DNA of 64,000 nucleotides from Agrobacterium rosae (GTDB lineage Bacteria > Pseudomonadota > Alphaproteobacteria > Rhizobiales > Rhizobiaceae), in the NCBI RefSeq assembly GCF_002915175.1, contig NZ_NXEJ01000005.1, positions 185,688-249,687 on the forward strand, written 5' to 3'. Positions 54,509 through 63,792 of the stretch are shown here, in pieces (positions within the stretch are counted from its first letter, which is position 1; every line of letters starts with the position of its first letter). The notes beneath the pieces were generated by a model. That model was given only the letters and a program-made list of their open reading frames with translations, was not told the DNA's origin and ran no database searches. Both the position numbers and the translations under genes were made by a program.

Positions 54509-56419
54509 ATGTTAAGACCGGACCTCGTTGCCTTAACAGACCAGGGATTGATCCAGCTTTCCAACGCAGGGCTTGTAAAGCGTGCCTTGCGCGAGTTGGA
54601 AACGGGTGCGCTTCCCGAGCTGCAGGAAGCGAACGATGCGATTATTGCGCGGTTTGCCGATGGTACGTCGACGCGTCTGTGTTCGGGACAAGCCTTGGCG
54701 GACGCCGCTTGCAGTTGTCCGTCCTCCGGCATGTGCAGGCACCGTGTCATGTTGGCCGTCACCTATCGCGCGCGTCATGCGGCAGAGAATGGAGGCGATG
54801 CATCGGAGCCCGATTGGAACCCGGCCTCGTTTGATGCCGAGCAGGTTGCCGATAGTCTGTCTGCGTCTGCAAAGGCAGAGCTATCCCAGCTTCTGCGGTC
54901 GCGTCATACCGTGCGCCTTGAATATGGAAAGACCCCGACAGCTTATCTCCCGATGGCCACCGTGCGTTTTCTGGTTCCGGGCGATCTTTCCTATACGCGT
55001 TGTGACTGTGAACTTGGCACGCACTGTGCGCATGTTGGCATGGCTGTCAAAGCATTTCAGACAGCGGAACGCGGCTCCCAAACCATTATCGGAGGTGCTT
55101 CAGAAAACGGGGCGAGCATTGATCTCATGCCGCTGCGCATTGCCTGTGATGCGGTTATAGAAAGGCTGCTCGAGGCGGGCGTCGCTGCCGGTCCCGAAGC
55201 GCATGCGCAGACAATTGAAGCTGCCCGCCGGAGCGCGCAGCAAGCGAACGCAATCCAACTTTTGCTGGTTCTGGAAGCGCTGGAAGAGCAAATTTCGGAC
55301 TATGACAATCGTAGCGCCCGACACGGCGAACGCTTTGTTTTACAGCTTGCTGCAGGACTTTTTGCACGTACGCGAGCAACAGATAGCGCGTCGGCGTTGG
55401 GTCTGGGAGAACCATTCGAGACGCCAATGGGCAAAACGCGTCTGGTGTCTCTGGGAGCGCGACTGCGTCAGCAAGGGGCTGACATACGTGCATCCGTCTT
55501 GCTTGCGGATAGCGATACCGGCGCGACAATGCTGATGGAAAAGCCGTTCTCACCTCTGCCCACGCAGGATGCTCGCGGATTTGTAACCTCGCTTCCCACG
55601 CGGCAAATGTCGATTGGCATGCCCGTGGGTGGTTTGGGGCGAGGGCAAATCCTGACGAGTGTCGCACGTCGCCGCGCTGACGGAATGTTGACGCTTGGGC
55701 GCGGCTCGGGTGGCCGGAGCCAGCTTATGCCGCGTGATGCGCTGTTCACCTTCCCCCAACCGTTGGCGGCGACGAGCGTGGAAAGGGTGGCGGCTGAATT
55801 GAGTAACCGGCAAATCTCGCTGCTGCGCCCGTATCGGCGCTTCGATACGCTACACGTCTTTGATATCGATGAGGTCACCGGACAGTCCTGGGCACCCGGA
55901 CGTCAGCTTTGGGAGGCTGGCGCTCATCTTGCAAATGATGGCGGCAAGATATGGTTCGAACGCCCGTTCGATGCTGCCGCACCCGGTGCGCCCGGTATCC
56001 TTGCCGTGGCATTCGAGGGAAAATGGGGGCCAGTAAGACAGGTGACCGGCACCTTGCGTCTGGATGGCGACGCCGTCGTCTGTGAACCGTGGTCCATCTC
56101 GGCAGATCGTTTTATCGTGCCTGATCTGGAGGTAGACGAGAGCGATCACACAGTGGCGGCGATCGCAACATCTGCAAAGCGTGACGTTCTCGACGAGGCG
56201 GAAGACTTGCTCAGTGGTATGCTGCATGCGGGCCAGCGATCTCGAGTAACGGTACAAGCATTGGCTCCTATTATATCGAGCCGGCTGCTGGAGAGCGGCT
56301 ATCGCCAGGCTTCGCAACACATGAACCGTGACATCACCACGCTGGGTGGCGAGCCGTTTTGCAAAGCAGCGATATGGCTGCTGACATTGCGAGAAAGTCG
56401 TGACACGGACACGGCATAA
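54509..56419 (+). CDS. yehQ: SWIM zinc-finger protein (YehQ-like)
   Basis: Protein of 636 aa. A SWIM-type zinc motif C-x-C-x5-C-x-H occurs at residues 68-78 (CSCPSSGMCRH), and a second copy of exactly the same spacing occurs at 165-175 (CDCELGTHCAH). SWIM fingers bind DNA or protein. The remaining ~450 residues are mixed alpha/beta without motifs I recognise, although LGRGSGGRSQLMPRDALFTF looks like a conserved core. Two bases after the VWA gene; last gene of the five-gene operon. The duplicated finger is worth noting because family descriptions usually mention one. Confidence 0.9.
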   Translation: MLRPDLVALTDQGLIQLSNAGLVKRALRELETGALPELQEANDAIIARFADGTSTRLCSGQALADAACSCPSSGMCRHRVMLAVTYRARHAAENGGDASEPDWNPASFDAEQVADSLSASAKAELSQLLRSRHTVRLEYGKTPTAYLPMATVRFLVPGDLSYTRCDCELGTHCAHVGMAVKAFQTAERGSQTIIGGASENGASIDLMPLRIACDAVIERLLEAGVAAGPEAHAQTIEAARRSAQQANAIQLLLVLEALEEQISDYDNRSARHGERFVLQLAAGLFARTRATDSASALGLGEPFETPMGKTRLVSLGARLRQQGADIRASVLLADSDTGATMLMEKPFSPLPTQDARGFVTSLPTRQMSIGMPVGGLGRGQILTSVARRRADGMLTLGRGSGGRSQLMPRDALFTFPQPLAATSVERVAAELSNRQISLLRPYRRFDTLHVFDIDEVTGQSWAPGRQLWEAGAHLANDGGKIWFERPFDAAAPGAPGILAVAFEGKWGPVRQVTGTLRLDGDAVVCEPWSISADRFIVPDLEVDESDHTVAAIATSAKRDVLDEAEDLLSGMLHAGQRSRVTVQALAPIISSRLLESGYRQASQHMNRDITTLGGEPFCKAAIWLLTLRESRDTDTA

Positions 56420-56571
56420 GAAAATTGGATGAGACCGTCGCATTGGATGCCGTTGAAGAGCACGCGAGACGGTGAGCAGGCCGAACGAAGTGGTTGGCCA
56501 GATCCAGGAGGCGATAAAATAAGACGGATTGATCAAAAACAAACGATATTACACCATCTATGGGAGCTTAA

Positions 56572-57408
56572 ATGAGTCGTTTCAATTTCGGGGTGTTATC
56601 CGCTTCAGCATGCATCTGGATCGCATCCATCGTACCAAGTTATGCTGATGATGGATCAATCAAGGAATTTCTGCTCGACCAAGGCTGCGCGCTCGGCCCC
56701 TCCACGCTGTCGGCCGCGATAAACGCCAAGATTGACCCAGCCCTAATCGCGAAACTTACAGCGGAGGCAAACGCAGACAGCGGCACGATCAAGACTGGTG
56801 ACTGGATGGTGCTCCCAAGAGATAAGTGCGAAATCCAACCACCAAGGGTCAAAAGTGCGATAGCGGTTGACGATCCAGAGGTATCACAAAACACCTCTGC
56901 GGTGGATGCCTACATAAAAGATGGCTCACCTGGCTGCTATCTTGACGGCCCTTCGCTCTTTGAAGCCGTAGAAATCTCAAGGGGATGGGCTCCAGACAAG
57001 GCAAATCAGGAGTACCTGCGCTTTTTGAGCGCTGGTCTGACCTCCGGCGATCTATCGTTCTTCTCATCGGATCCGCTCCGAACTCCGCCAGGCATAATGA
57101 TAACCCGCGGCGATTGCGCGAACATTCCGCAGATACACGACATCAGGAGGAGCCACGAGCTTCTCGTCAAACACTTCGACGCCCTGATCCGGTCCGACGC
57201 TGCCGGGGAAGCGACCTGCGACAGCCTCGGTTTTCCAAGTTGGAATTTCACCAAGGTTTCAGAAGGAATCCTTGGCGAAAAAGCTCCGAATGCCTGGATG
57301 GGCTTTGAAATCAGCTTCATCGCAATGGGTGCAGGTTGGTTCGAGGGACAGTCAGCAACAGAAAAAGGTCGTCCCCGCCCGCCCCTCTGCCATTATGACG
57401 GCCGTTGA
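56572..57408 (+). CDS. Hypothetical exported protein
   Basis: Protein of 278 aa with a signal peptide (about residues 1-25, cleavage near PSYADDGS) and at least five cysteines in the mature part (for example DQGCALGPS, RDKCEIQPP, GSPGCYLDG, RGDCANIPQ, EATCDSLGF). It suggests a disulfide-bonded periplasmic protein. The stretch LIAKLTAEANADSGTIKTGD could be helical. I recognise no family. It follows the SWIM gene by 152 bases on the same strand and is convergent with the permease gene; there is no evidence that it belongs to the MoxR operon. Confidence 0.6.
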   Translation: MSRFNFGVLSASACIWIASIVPSYADDGSIKEFLLDQGCALGPSTLSAAINAKIDPALIAKLTAEANADSGTIKTGDWMVLPRDKCEIQPPRVKSAIAVDDPEVSQNTSAVDAYIKDGSPGCYLDGPSLFEAVEISRGWAPDKANQEYLRFLSAGLTSGDLSFFSSDPLRTPPGIMITRGDCANIPQIHDIRRSHELLVKHFDALIRSDAAGEATCDSLGFPSWNFTKVSEGILGEKAPNAWMGFEISFIAMGAGWFEGQSATEKGRPRPPLCHYDGR

Positions 57409-57528
57409 TCAATTCGAACCAACCGTGCAATCCACATCACCCTATCGCACCAATGAACATCCCATCAGCCTTATTCCGCCCCGCTTCGCGATCATTATCT
57501 GTTGGAAGCTCAAACCTTGCATGTCTTT

Positions 57529-58869
57529 CTAAATCAGAGCGGACAGCCCGAGGATGATAGGCAGCGACACCAGCGAAGCGATGCTGACTGCTAGTGTCAG
57601 CGTCTTAAGTGTTCCACGGACGGTCAGCCCCATCAGTGTAGACATGAGCCAAAAGCTGTTGCTGGTGACATGCACGAGGAACAGCGCACCTGATCCCGCC
57701 GCAAGCGCAATGTAGACTGGAGAGATCGCAAGCGTCTGCGCGATGGGTGCCAGAAGGGCAGCGGCCGTAATGGCTGACGCTGAAACCGAGCCAATCGCAA
57801 CGTGGAGGATCGCTGCAACAGCCCATACCAGCAACAGCGGGGCAGTGGCATCGTGAGAGAAATAGCCGGACAGTATGTTGCCCAGGTCCGTCAGTGTTAC
57901 AACCGCCGACAGCGATCCCGCAACACCCGTCAACAGCAGGATCTGGCCGCTTTCGTGGAACGCCTTGTTGAAGGCCTCTTGCCGATCCTTACGGGGCAGG
58001 CAAAAGCGCGCGACCAGGATGGCGATGATCATACCCACAAACAGCGCGAAGGTCGAATTGCCCATCGCCGAAAGGACCGGGCTGTCGAGACTGGTTGCAC
58101 GGTCAATGGCACCGATGGAGATCATCAACACCGGGATCAGCACCGGCAGCAACGAGAGGCGAAGCGGGACATTATGAGGGGCGGGTGCGTCCACCGAAAG
58201 CACAGTGCTGTCTGGCGTATCGTCCTGCTGCTCGTCCAGTTCGGGCTTCCATAGACCGCGTGACAGGATCAGTCGGTAGATGATCATGGTCACGAAACCG
58301 GTGGGCAGCGCTACGGCCAGTCCGGTCAGCAGCATCGTGCCCAAATCGACTTTCAGCACCGCCGACAGCGCCAAAGCGGCCACCCCTGGAACCACCAGCG
58401 TCAGCGCCATGTAAATGCCGACGGCAACCGAGGAGGCCATCATCGGCACACCGTTCCTACCCATGGTGCGCGAGACGGACTTTGCAAGCGGCACGGCCAT
58501 CAGCAAGAGTACGTCGGTATAGATCGACGGGAAGATTCCGGTCAGCACGGTCATGAAGGCGTAGGGCATCTTGCGGTCGGAAAAACGCGCGGTCAGGGCC
58601 TGAACGACCTTCTGGAACGCACCCATTTGATGCATGAAGGCACCGATCATCACGCCAAAACCGATGAGAAGCCCAATTTCCCCCATCAACTCGCCGAAGC
58701 CGCCGGTGATCGCCTTGATCGTCTCTTGAAAGCCCAGACCCGAAGTCAAACCCAGATACATCGGCCCGACGATCAGGGCGATCAACGGATGCACGTTGAG
58801 CCATATGACCATGGCAACGATCAGCAAGATTGCGAAAAGCGCGTTCGCGATTATGAATGTTTCAAACAT
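57529..58869 (-). CDS. GntP-family permease (organic or sugar acid:H+ symporter)
   Basis: Membrane transporter of 446 aa with about 12 hydrophobic segments, beginning IIANALFAILLIVAMVIWLN. GntP/CitMHS-type features include IGLLIGFGVMIGAFMHQMGA (about residues 66-85), GIFPSIYTDVLLLMAVPLAK (about 111-130) and the C-terminal HVAIGSVSASAITAAALLAP. It would bring in a carboxylate, exchanged or co-transported with protons. GGAGGGGA precedes the ATG. It lies 92 bases after an HMG-CoA lyase gene and a CoA-transferase gene on the same strand, so its substrate is probably the acid those enzymes activate and cleave. Confidence 0.88.
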   Translation of the reverse strand: MFETFIIANALFAILLIVAMVIWLNVHPLIALIVGPMYLGLTSGLGFQETIKAITGGFGELMGEIGLLIGFGVMIGAFMHQMGAFQKVVQALTARFSDRKMPYAFMTVLTGIFPSIYTDVLLLMAVPLAKSVSRTMGRNGVPMMASSVAVGIYMALTLVVPGVAALALSAVLKVDLGTMLLTGLAVALPTGFVTMIIYRLILSRGLWKPELDEQQDDTPDSTVLSVDAPAPHNVPLRLSLLPVLIPVLMISIGAIDRATSLDSPVLSAMGNSTFALFVGMIIAILVARFCLPRKDRQEAFNKAFHESGQILLLTGVAGSLSAVVTLTDLGNILSGYFSHDATAPLLLVWAVAAILHVAIGSVSASAITAAALLAPIAQTLAISPVYIALAAGSGALFLVHVTSNSFWLMSTLMGLTVRGTLKTLTLAVSIASLVSLPIILGLSALI

Positions 58870-58960
58870 GATCCCCTCCCAAGGGCATTACCCGGACGCC
58901 ATCGGCGGTCCTTTTCTTTCAACTTGCGCAGGGTCCCAACCCGCGCTTGCCCTGCCCTCC

Positions 58961-59872
58961 TCAGATAGGCGCAGGGTGCAGATCGCCCACAAGGCCCGCT
59001 TTCACGACTTGTCCCGGCACGTCATGTCCAACCAGCGTGGGAAGCCCGTGCGACAGTGACAGGAGCGTCCGTAAATCGAGACCCGTCGGCACACCCATCT
59101 CTTCGAACATGGCAGCGGTATCCTCCGTCGCAATGTTGCCCGAGGCACCGGGCGCGAATGGACAACCACCAAGGCCGCCAAGCGCCGCATCGAAGCGCCG
59201 CGCGCCTGCTTGGAAGGCCGCGACCACGTTCGCAAGGCCAAGACCCCGTGTGTTGTGGAAATGCAGGGTCAGTGCCTCGGGCCCGACGAGACTAAGCGCC
59301 GCGCCTACGAGCCGGGTGACTTGACGTGGGTTCGCCATACCCGTCGTGTCGGCAAGCGTGATACCGGTGCAGCCGAGCTCACGGTAGCGGCCCACAAGTT
59401 CGAGAACCTCCACCTCAGACTGAGCCCCCTCGAACGGGCAACCAAAAGCGGTAGCGATGGTGCCGTTCAGCAGCCGCTTCGCATCCAGCGTCAGCCTCGC
59501 AATCTGCGAGAAGCCTAAAAAACTCTCCTCGGTCGTCATTCGCATGTTGGCAAGATTGTGGGTGCGGCTAACCGAGGCGACCATGTTCAACTCATCCGCC
59601 TCCGCCTCAATAGCCCGTTCCGCGCCCTTGCGGTTCGGAACCAGTGCTACATATGTCACCGATGGGACACGTGTGATGCGGGCAAAGACCTCGGCAGCAT
59701 CGGCGAGTGCAGGAACCGCCTTTGGTGATACGAAGCTCGACACCTCGATACGCGAGAAACCCGTCTGCGAGAGCGAGTCGATCAGACGCACCTTATCGTC
59801 TGTCGGCAGAATAACGGATTCGATCTGAAGTCCGTCGCGGGGGCAGACCTCCTGAAGATACACATCGGTCAT
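58961..59872 (-). CDS. mvaB: Hydroxymethylglutaryl-CoA lyase
   Basis: HMGL/DRE-TIM metallolyase of 303 aa that splits 3-hydroxy-3-methylglutaryl-CoA into acetoacetate and acetyl-CoA. Motifs are LQEVCPRDGLQIESVILPTD (about residues 6-25, catalytic Arg/Asp), VSSFVSPKAVPALAD, GCTGITLADTTGMANPRQV, LHFHNTRGLGLANVVAAFQA (metal His pair) and the active-site loop GGLGGCPFAPGASGNIATED with its Cys. It overlaps the CoA-transferase gene by four bases (ATGA). The leucine pathway is one role, but the pairing with a CoA-transferase and a permease suggests use of free hydroxymethylglutarate or a related acid. Confidence 0.92.
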   Translation of the reverse strand: MTDVYLQEVCPRDGLQIESVILPTDDKVRLIDSLSQTGFSRIEVSSFVSPKAVPALADAAEVFARITRVPSVTYVALVPNRKGAERAIEAEADELNMVASVSRTHNLANMRMTTEESFLGFSQIARLTLDAKRLLNGTIATAFGCPFEGAQSEVEVLELVGRYRELGCTGITLADTTGMANPRQVTRLVGAALSLVGPEALTLHFHNTRGLGLANVVAAFQAGARRFDAALGGLGGCPFAPGASGNIATEDTAAMFEEMGVPTGLDLRTLLSLSHGLPTLVGHDVPGQVVKAGLVGDLHPAPI

Positions 59873-61056
59873 TCACGTCCTCCCAAAGTTGCGACGATCC
59901 GCGCGTCGTCATAACCGAGCGCCTCCAGCAACTCGCGCCCGTGCTGGCCGAGTTTCGGACCTGTCCAGCGCATTTCGCCGGGAGTTTTCGATAGCTTGGG
60001 CACAATGCCAGGAAAAGTAACGGGAGTACCGTCCGGCAGATCGACCGAAAGCAGCATGTCACGCGCCTGATAGTGCGGATCTGCCACGATGTCGGCTGCG
60101 GAATAGATGCGTCCTGCAGGTACCTCCGCCCCTTCCAGAACGGTAAGCACGTCATTGATTGACCGACCGGTGGTCCAATGGGTAATGGCGGCGTCGAGTT
60201 CAGCATTCCGTGCCACGCGCCCGTCATTCGAGGCAAGATTTGGATCCTCTGCCAGATCGGGTCGACCGATCGACTGCATCAGACGTTTGTATATCGGATC
60301 GCTATTGCCTGCGATAACAACAAAAGCACCATCGGCCGTCGGATAGGTGTTCGAAGGACTGATGCCAGGCAGCGCCCCGCCCGTTCTTTCTCTGACAAGA
60401 CCAAACATGGAGTATTCAGGGATAAGGCTTTCCATCACGTTGAATACGCTTTCGACCAACGACACGTCGACGACTTGCCCGCTACCCTTTCCCGAGCGAA
60501 TGTGAAGCAGCGCCATCAGCGCTCCCATCACTCCATGAAGCGAGGCAAGCGTATCGCCTAAACTCACACCCACACGGGCAGGCGGTGTCGAAGGGTCGCC
60601 TGTGGTATAGCGAATACCACCCATTGCCTCGCCGATCGCACCAAAACCTGGACGGTCGCAATACGGACCGGTCTGACCGTAGCCAGATATGCGCACCATC
60701 ACCAGATTCGGATTAAGGCTGTGAAGCACGTCCCATCCAAGACCCAGCTTTTCCAAGCCGCCGGGGCGAAGGTTCTCAATTACCACATCGGCAGAAGCGG
60801 CAAGATCGCGGGCCGCCTGCGCCCCTTCGGGTGATTTCAGGTCAAGCGCAACCGACTTCTTGTTGCGCGCCTGTAAATACCACCAGAGTGATGTGCCCTT
60901 GTGCAGCTTTCGCCATTTACGGAGCGGATCTCCTGCGCCAGGCGCTTCGATCTTGATGACCTCCGCACCGAATTCGGCAAACAGGCGGCCTGCAAATGGC
61001 GCAGCGATGAGTGTCCCGATTTCGAGAACTCGGATACCTTCAAGTGGTCCGGGCAA
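59869..61056 (-). CDS. Class III CoA-transferase (CaiB/Frc family)
   Basis: CoA-transferase of 395 aa. The N-terminus GIRVLEIGTLIAAPFAGRLF and the segment EVIKIEAPGAGDPLRKW (about residues 33-49) contain the family pattern. Downstream come KKSVALDLKSPEG, ADVVIENLRPGGLEKLGLGW (Asp/Glu nucleophile region near residue 170) and GALMALLHIRSGKGSGQVVDV. It would move CoA from succinyl-CoA or another donor to an imported acid that the HMG-CoA lyase cleaves next. The start codon is TTG at 61056, supported by GAGGAG eight bases upstream and no other Met nearby. Confidence 0.9.
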   Translation of the reverse strand: MPGPLEGIRVLEIGTLIAAPFAGRLFAEFGAEVIKIEAPGAGDPLRKWRKLHKGTSLWWYLQARNKKSVALDLKSPEGAQAARDLAASADVVIENLRPGGLEKLGLGWDVLHSLNPNLVMVRISGYGQTGPYCDRPGFGAIGEAMGGIRYTTGDPSTPPARVGVSLGDTLASLHGVMGALMALLHIRSGKGSGQVVDVSLVESVFNVMESLIPEYSMFGLVRERTGGALPGISPSNTYPTADGAFVVIAGNSDPIYKRLMQSIGRPDLAEDPNLASNDGRVARNAELDAAITHWTTGRSINDVLTVLEGAEVPAGRIYSAADIVADPHYQARDMLLSVDLPDGTPVTFPGIVPKLSKTPGEMRWTGPKLGQHGRELLEALGYDDARIVATLGGRE

Positions 61057-61149
61057 TGTTTTCTCCTCCCCTGAGAATGAGCAATCTAAGAGGAGGTAAT
61101 GCTGATTTCCATGCGTAAGGCACGGGGGTGCGTTCGCGGATCGAGAATG

Positions 61150-62049
61150 CTACCGGGGAATCAAGAAATTTTTTAGCGCTTCTGCAGCGCGGGACAACGC
61201 ACAGTCAGGATGGTGTACCAAGACGATTTCTCGGAAGGCCCAAGCGTCTTTGAGCTGTTCGCTATGCAGGCCCATAGGAGGGCCAAGTATGTTGAAGACA
61301 GGTTCAGGGATGAGAGCGATCCCGAGGTTTGCTTGGACTGTGCGGCAGACAGCATCAAACCCTGGAACGTGAATCCGTCTTCGCAACGGTAAGCCAGCCT
61401 CTCGAGCCGCAATACGAGAACGAATGAATATGGAACTGTCGGCGTGAAGCCCGATCTGGTCGTAGGGTAGTGTGTCGACGAAGGATATTCCCGCCCCTGA
61501 AGCGAGCGGATGGTCTTTGCGCATGGCCATTACAAGCCGGTCGCATCTATAGGCTAAAGACTTTAGTTCTCTAAGATCGGCGTCCCCGGAACAGATGCCA
61601 AGTTCAGCCCACCCCTCTACAACCCCTTGAATGACTTTGTCAGTAGGGCGTTCCTCCAACTCTATCCGAAGTTCGGGGTGGTTGAGAAAGAATTGCTCCA
61701 GCTCTTCGGGCAGATAAGCAACTATCGCCGAAAGGTTCGCAAGCACTCTGACATGGCCTCGGATCCCTACGCGGAACTCCGCCATCTCGGCTGTCAATGC
61801 ACCGGCTGCAGATAAGATGCGACGCGCATGCCGCAGCAGGCTTTCACCCGCGATCGTCGGCCGCATCCCACGCGGGTTCCGTTCAAACAATATGACGTGC
61901 AGATCAGCTTCCAAGTCAGCCAGACGTTTGCTGGCCGCCGAGGGTGCTATTGCCTCGCGCTCAGCCGCACGGTTGAGTGCGGCCTCTTCAGCGATGGCAA
62001 CAAATAGCCGAAGTGTCGTCAGGCTTATGCGGTCTGTCGAGAGTGCCAT
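61150..62049 (-). CDS. LysR-family transcriptional regulator
   Basis: Regulator of 299 aa. The helix-turn-helix lies at about residues 6-65 (TLRLFVAIAEEAALNRAAER and AIAPSAASKRLADLEADL). The effector domain follows (VRVLANLSAIVAYLPEELEQ, then LRIELEERPTDKVIQGVVEG). It is upstream of, and on the same strand as, the CoA-transferase/lyase/permease genes (93-base gap), so it probably controls them in response to their substrate. ATG 62049 is used; GTG at 62055 is an alternative. Confidence 0.9.
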   Translation of the reverse strand: MALSTDRISLTTLRLFVAIAEEAALNRAAEREAIAPSAASKRLADLEADLHVILFERNPRGMRPTIAGESLLRHARRILSAAGALTAEMAEFRVGIRGHVRVLANLSAIVAYLPEELEQFFLNHPELRIELEERPTDKVIQGVVEGWAELGICSGDADLRELKSLAYRCDRLVMAMRKDHPLASGAGISFVDTLPYDQIGLHADSSIFIRSRIAAREAGLPLRRRIHVPGFDAVCRTVQANLGIALIPEPVFNILGPPMGLHSEQLKDAWAFREIVLVHHPDCALSRAAEALKNFLIPR

Positions 62050-62606
62050 CAACACAATAACGCCTTTCCATTGATCAGCAGAAGCGGGTACCTCGATCTC
62101 TCTAGACCGTTATTAGGCTTGCCATAAGAGATGTGCTCAAGCCGCTGCACCTTATTTGACCCCGCAGTGCAAGCAAATATAATGACTTTCTGTCGACTAA
62201 AATCCAGTTCACATGAACGGGCTTCAACGTTGTAAGCGCGGAAACGCGTCGCCCCTGCGATGCGCCTTTGAGCGATGCAACGGGCGTGTTAGGATGAACT
62301 CCTTACGCTTAGAGCGCGGAATGTTGAGTTGCGCATTACTCCATCCTATTTCGTCAAACCCAACCTAGAGGAATGAGACGGGACCAGACGTCATCGCTAT
62401 GCATCGCGCATGCTCTGCATTTTGCGGTGCAACGGTCGCTCGAGAATTTTTCCTAATTCCGGTAGCCCATCAATCGAGTGGCAGAAGCAGAAGAGGGCGG
62501 CGAGATCGGCGTCTTTCTCATCACCGGCCGGAGGAACGAAAAGCCAGCGCTTGGCTCTCACAAGCAGGTGTTGCCATGTACACTTACGGCCAGATTGTCT
62601 GCAACC
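62050..62606. other. Non-coding stretch
   Basis: About 560 bases with no frame that looks like a gene, no RNA gene and no clear repeat that I can see. It presumably contains the promoter of the LysR gene and debris next to the decayed LysR gene. Confidence 0.5.
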
Positions 62607-63405
62607 TTAACTTTCCCAAGGCGGGTTACGCCGTTGCTGGGCAAGGAAGTCACCGAAAACTTTAATGCGTTTTGGCACCGGATGGCGCTTTGGCCGCACG
62701 AAGCTGATGTAGCTTACTTTTTTCTCCCAGTTTTTGAGTATCTGGATCAGCCGACCCGCCCGCAGGTCACCGGCAACGTCCCGCTTTTCACGAAGAGAAA
62801 TGCCCAGCCCGGCGACACACCACACTCGCAATGTGTCACCGCTATCAGTCATCAAATCACTTGGAACGGAAATCTCGCTGGTAGTCGCGCCTAAACGCAA
62901 ATGCCAGCTCGTTTTTCGGCAAACCAGAATAGGAGAAGATCAGGCAGGTGTGGTTTAACAAGTCCGTCGGTTCATGTGGCCACGCATTTTGTTTATAATA
63001 CTCCGGCGCGGCTACCAAAACGCGCCTGTTGTCCGCGAGCCTTCTCACAATCAGTTGTGAATCATTCAGGTGAGCGGCACGGATAGCAACATCGACCTCT
63101 CCCGCATAGATATCAACGACCCTATCGGTCAGCTGAAGTTCAAACCCAACTTTAGGGTGACGCTTGCGAAATGCAGCAGTGGCAGCAGCGACATAACGGC
63201 TACCGAATGGCAAGGGCGCTGTGATGCGTATGGAACCGCTGAGATCGTCTGAGCCGGTGCGGGCGATCTCCGTCGCTTCATCGAGCACGGCAAGTGCTGA
63301 CCAGACGCGCTCGACGATTACACGCCCCTCATTGGTTATCCGGAGATGGCGTGTACTGCGTTCGAAAAGACCAATATTCAGCTGCTTTGTCAGCAAGCAA
63401 TCCCT
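62607..63405 (-). pseudogene. LysR-family regulator remnant (no HTH, frameshift)
   Basis: The minus strand encodes the linker and effector domain of a second LysR regulator: FERSTRHLRITNEGRVIVER, then SGSIRITAPLPFGSRYVAAA and VGFELQLTDRVVDIYAGEVD. The N-terminal helix-turn-helix is replaced by unrelated sequence upstream of about 63405. At about 62890 the reading frame shifts by one base: KNELAFAFRRDYQRDF in one frame, versus GATTSEISVPSDLMTDSGDT continuing in the other. The C-terminal part then ends at 62607. The gene is therefore broken twice and probably inactive. Confidence 0.8.
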
Positions 63406-63709
63406 CACTTTGACGGTGACTTGTGGGGCATGGCAGGCCCGCTCCACGACAGTGTCGAAGAGCAAGCGTCGCAGCGTTTGGTTCGCGCCCTGATCCAGAC
63501 GGTTGTGCTCGGCAAGACGCCCGACTTTCAACCGTCATCCTTGTAGGTTGCTCTCTGGAGCAGGGTTTCCTCTCCGCTGCCCAGACCGAAGTGGTGGCGC
63601 GGCCTTCTTCCGTCGAGCTCGACCCTTATACGCGCGGCAGACAGTTCCTGGACGCGTTTGGTGAGGAGGTTGGTCTTCTGTATCTTGCTGGGGAGGAATT
63701 TTTGATTTT
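63406..63709. other. Unassigned stretch between LysR remnant and initiator tRNA
   Basis: About 300 bases with several short open frames but no start, ribosome site or family that I can support. A plus-strand frame (LDPYTRGRQFLDAFGEEVGL near 63640) is protein-like but runs into the tRNA gene, so I leave it uncalled. Confidence 0.4.
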
Positions 63710-63786
<77 letters not shown>

Positions 63787-63792
63787 TTACCA

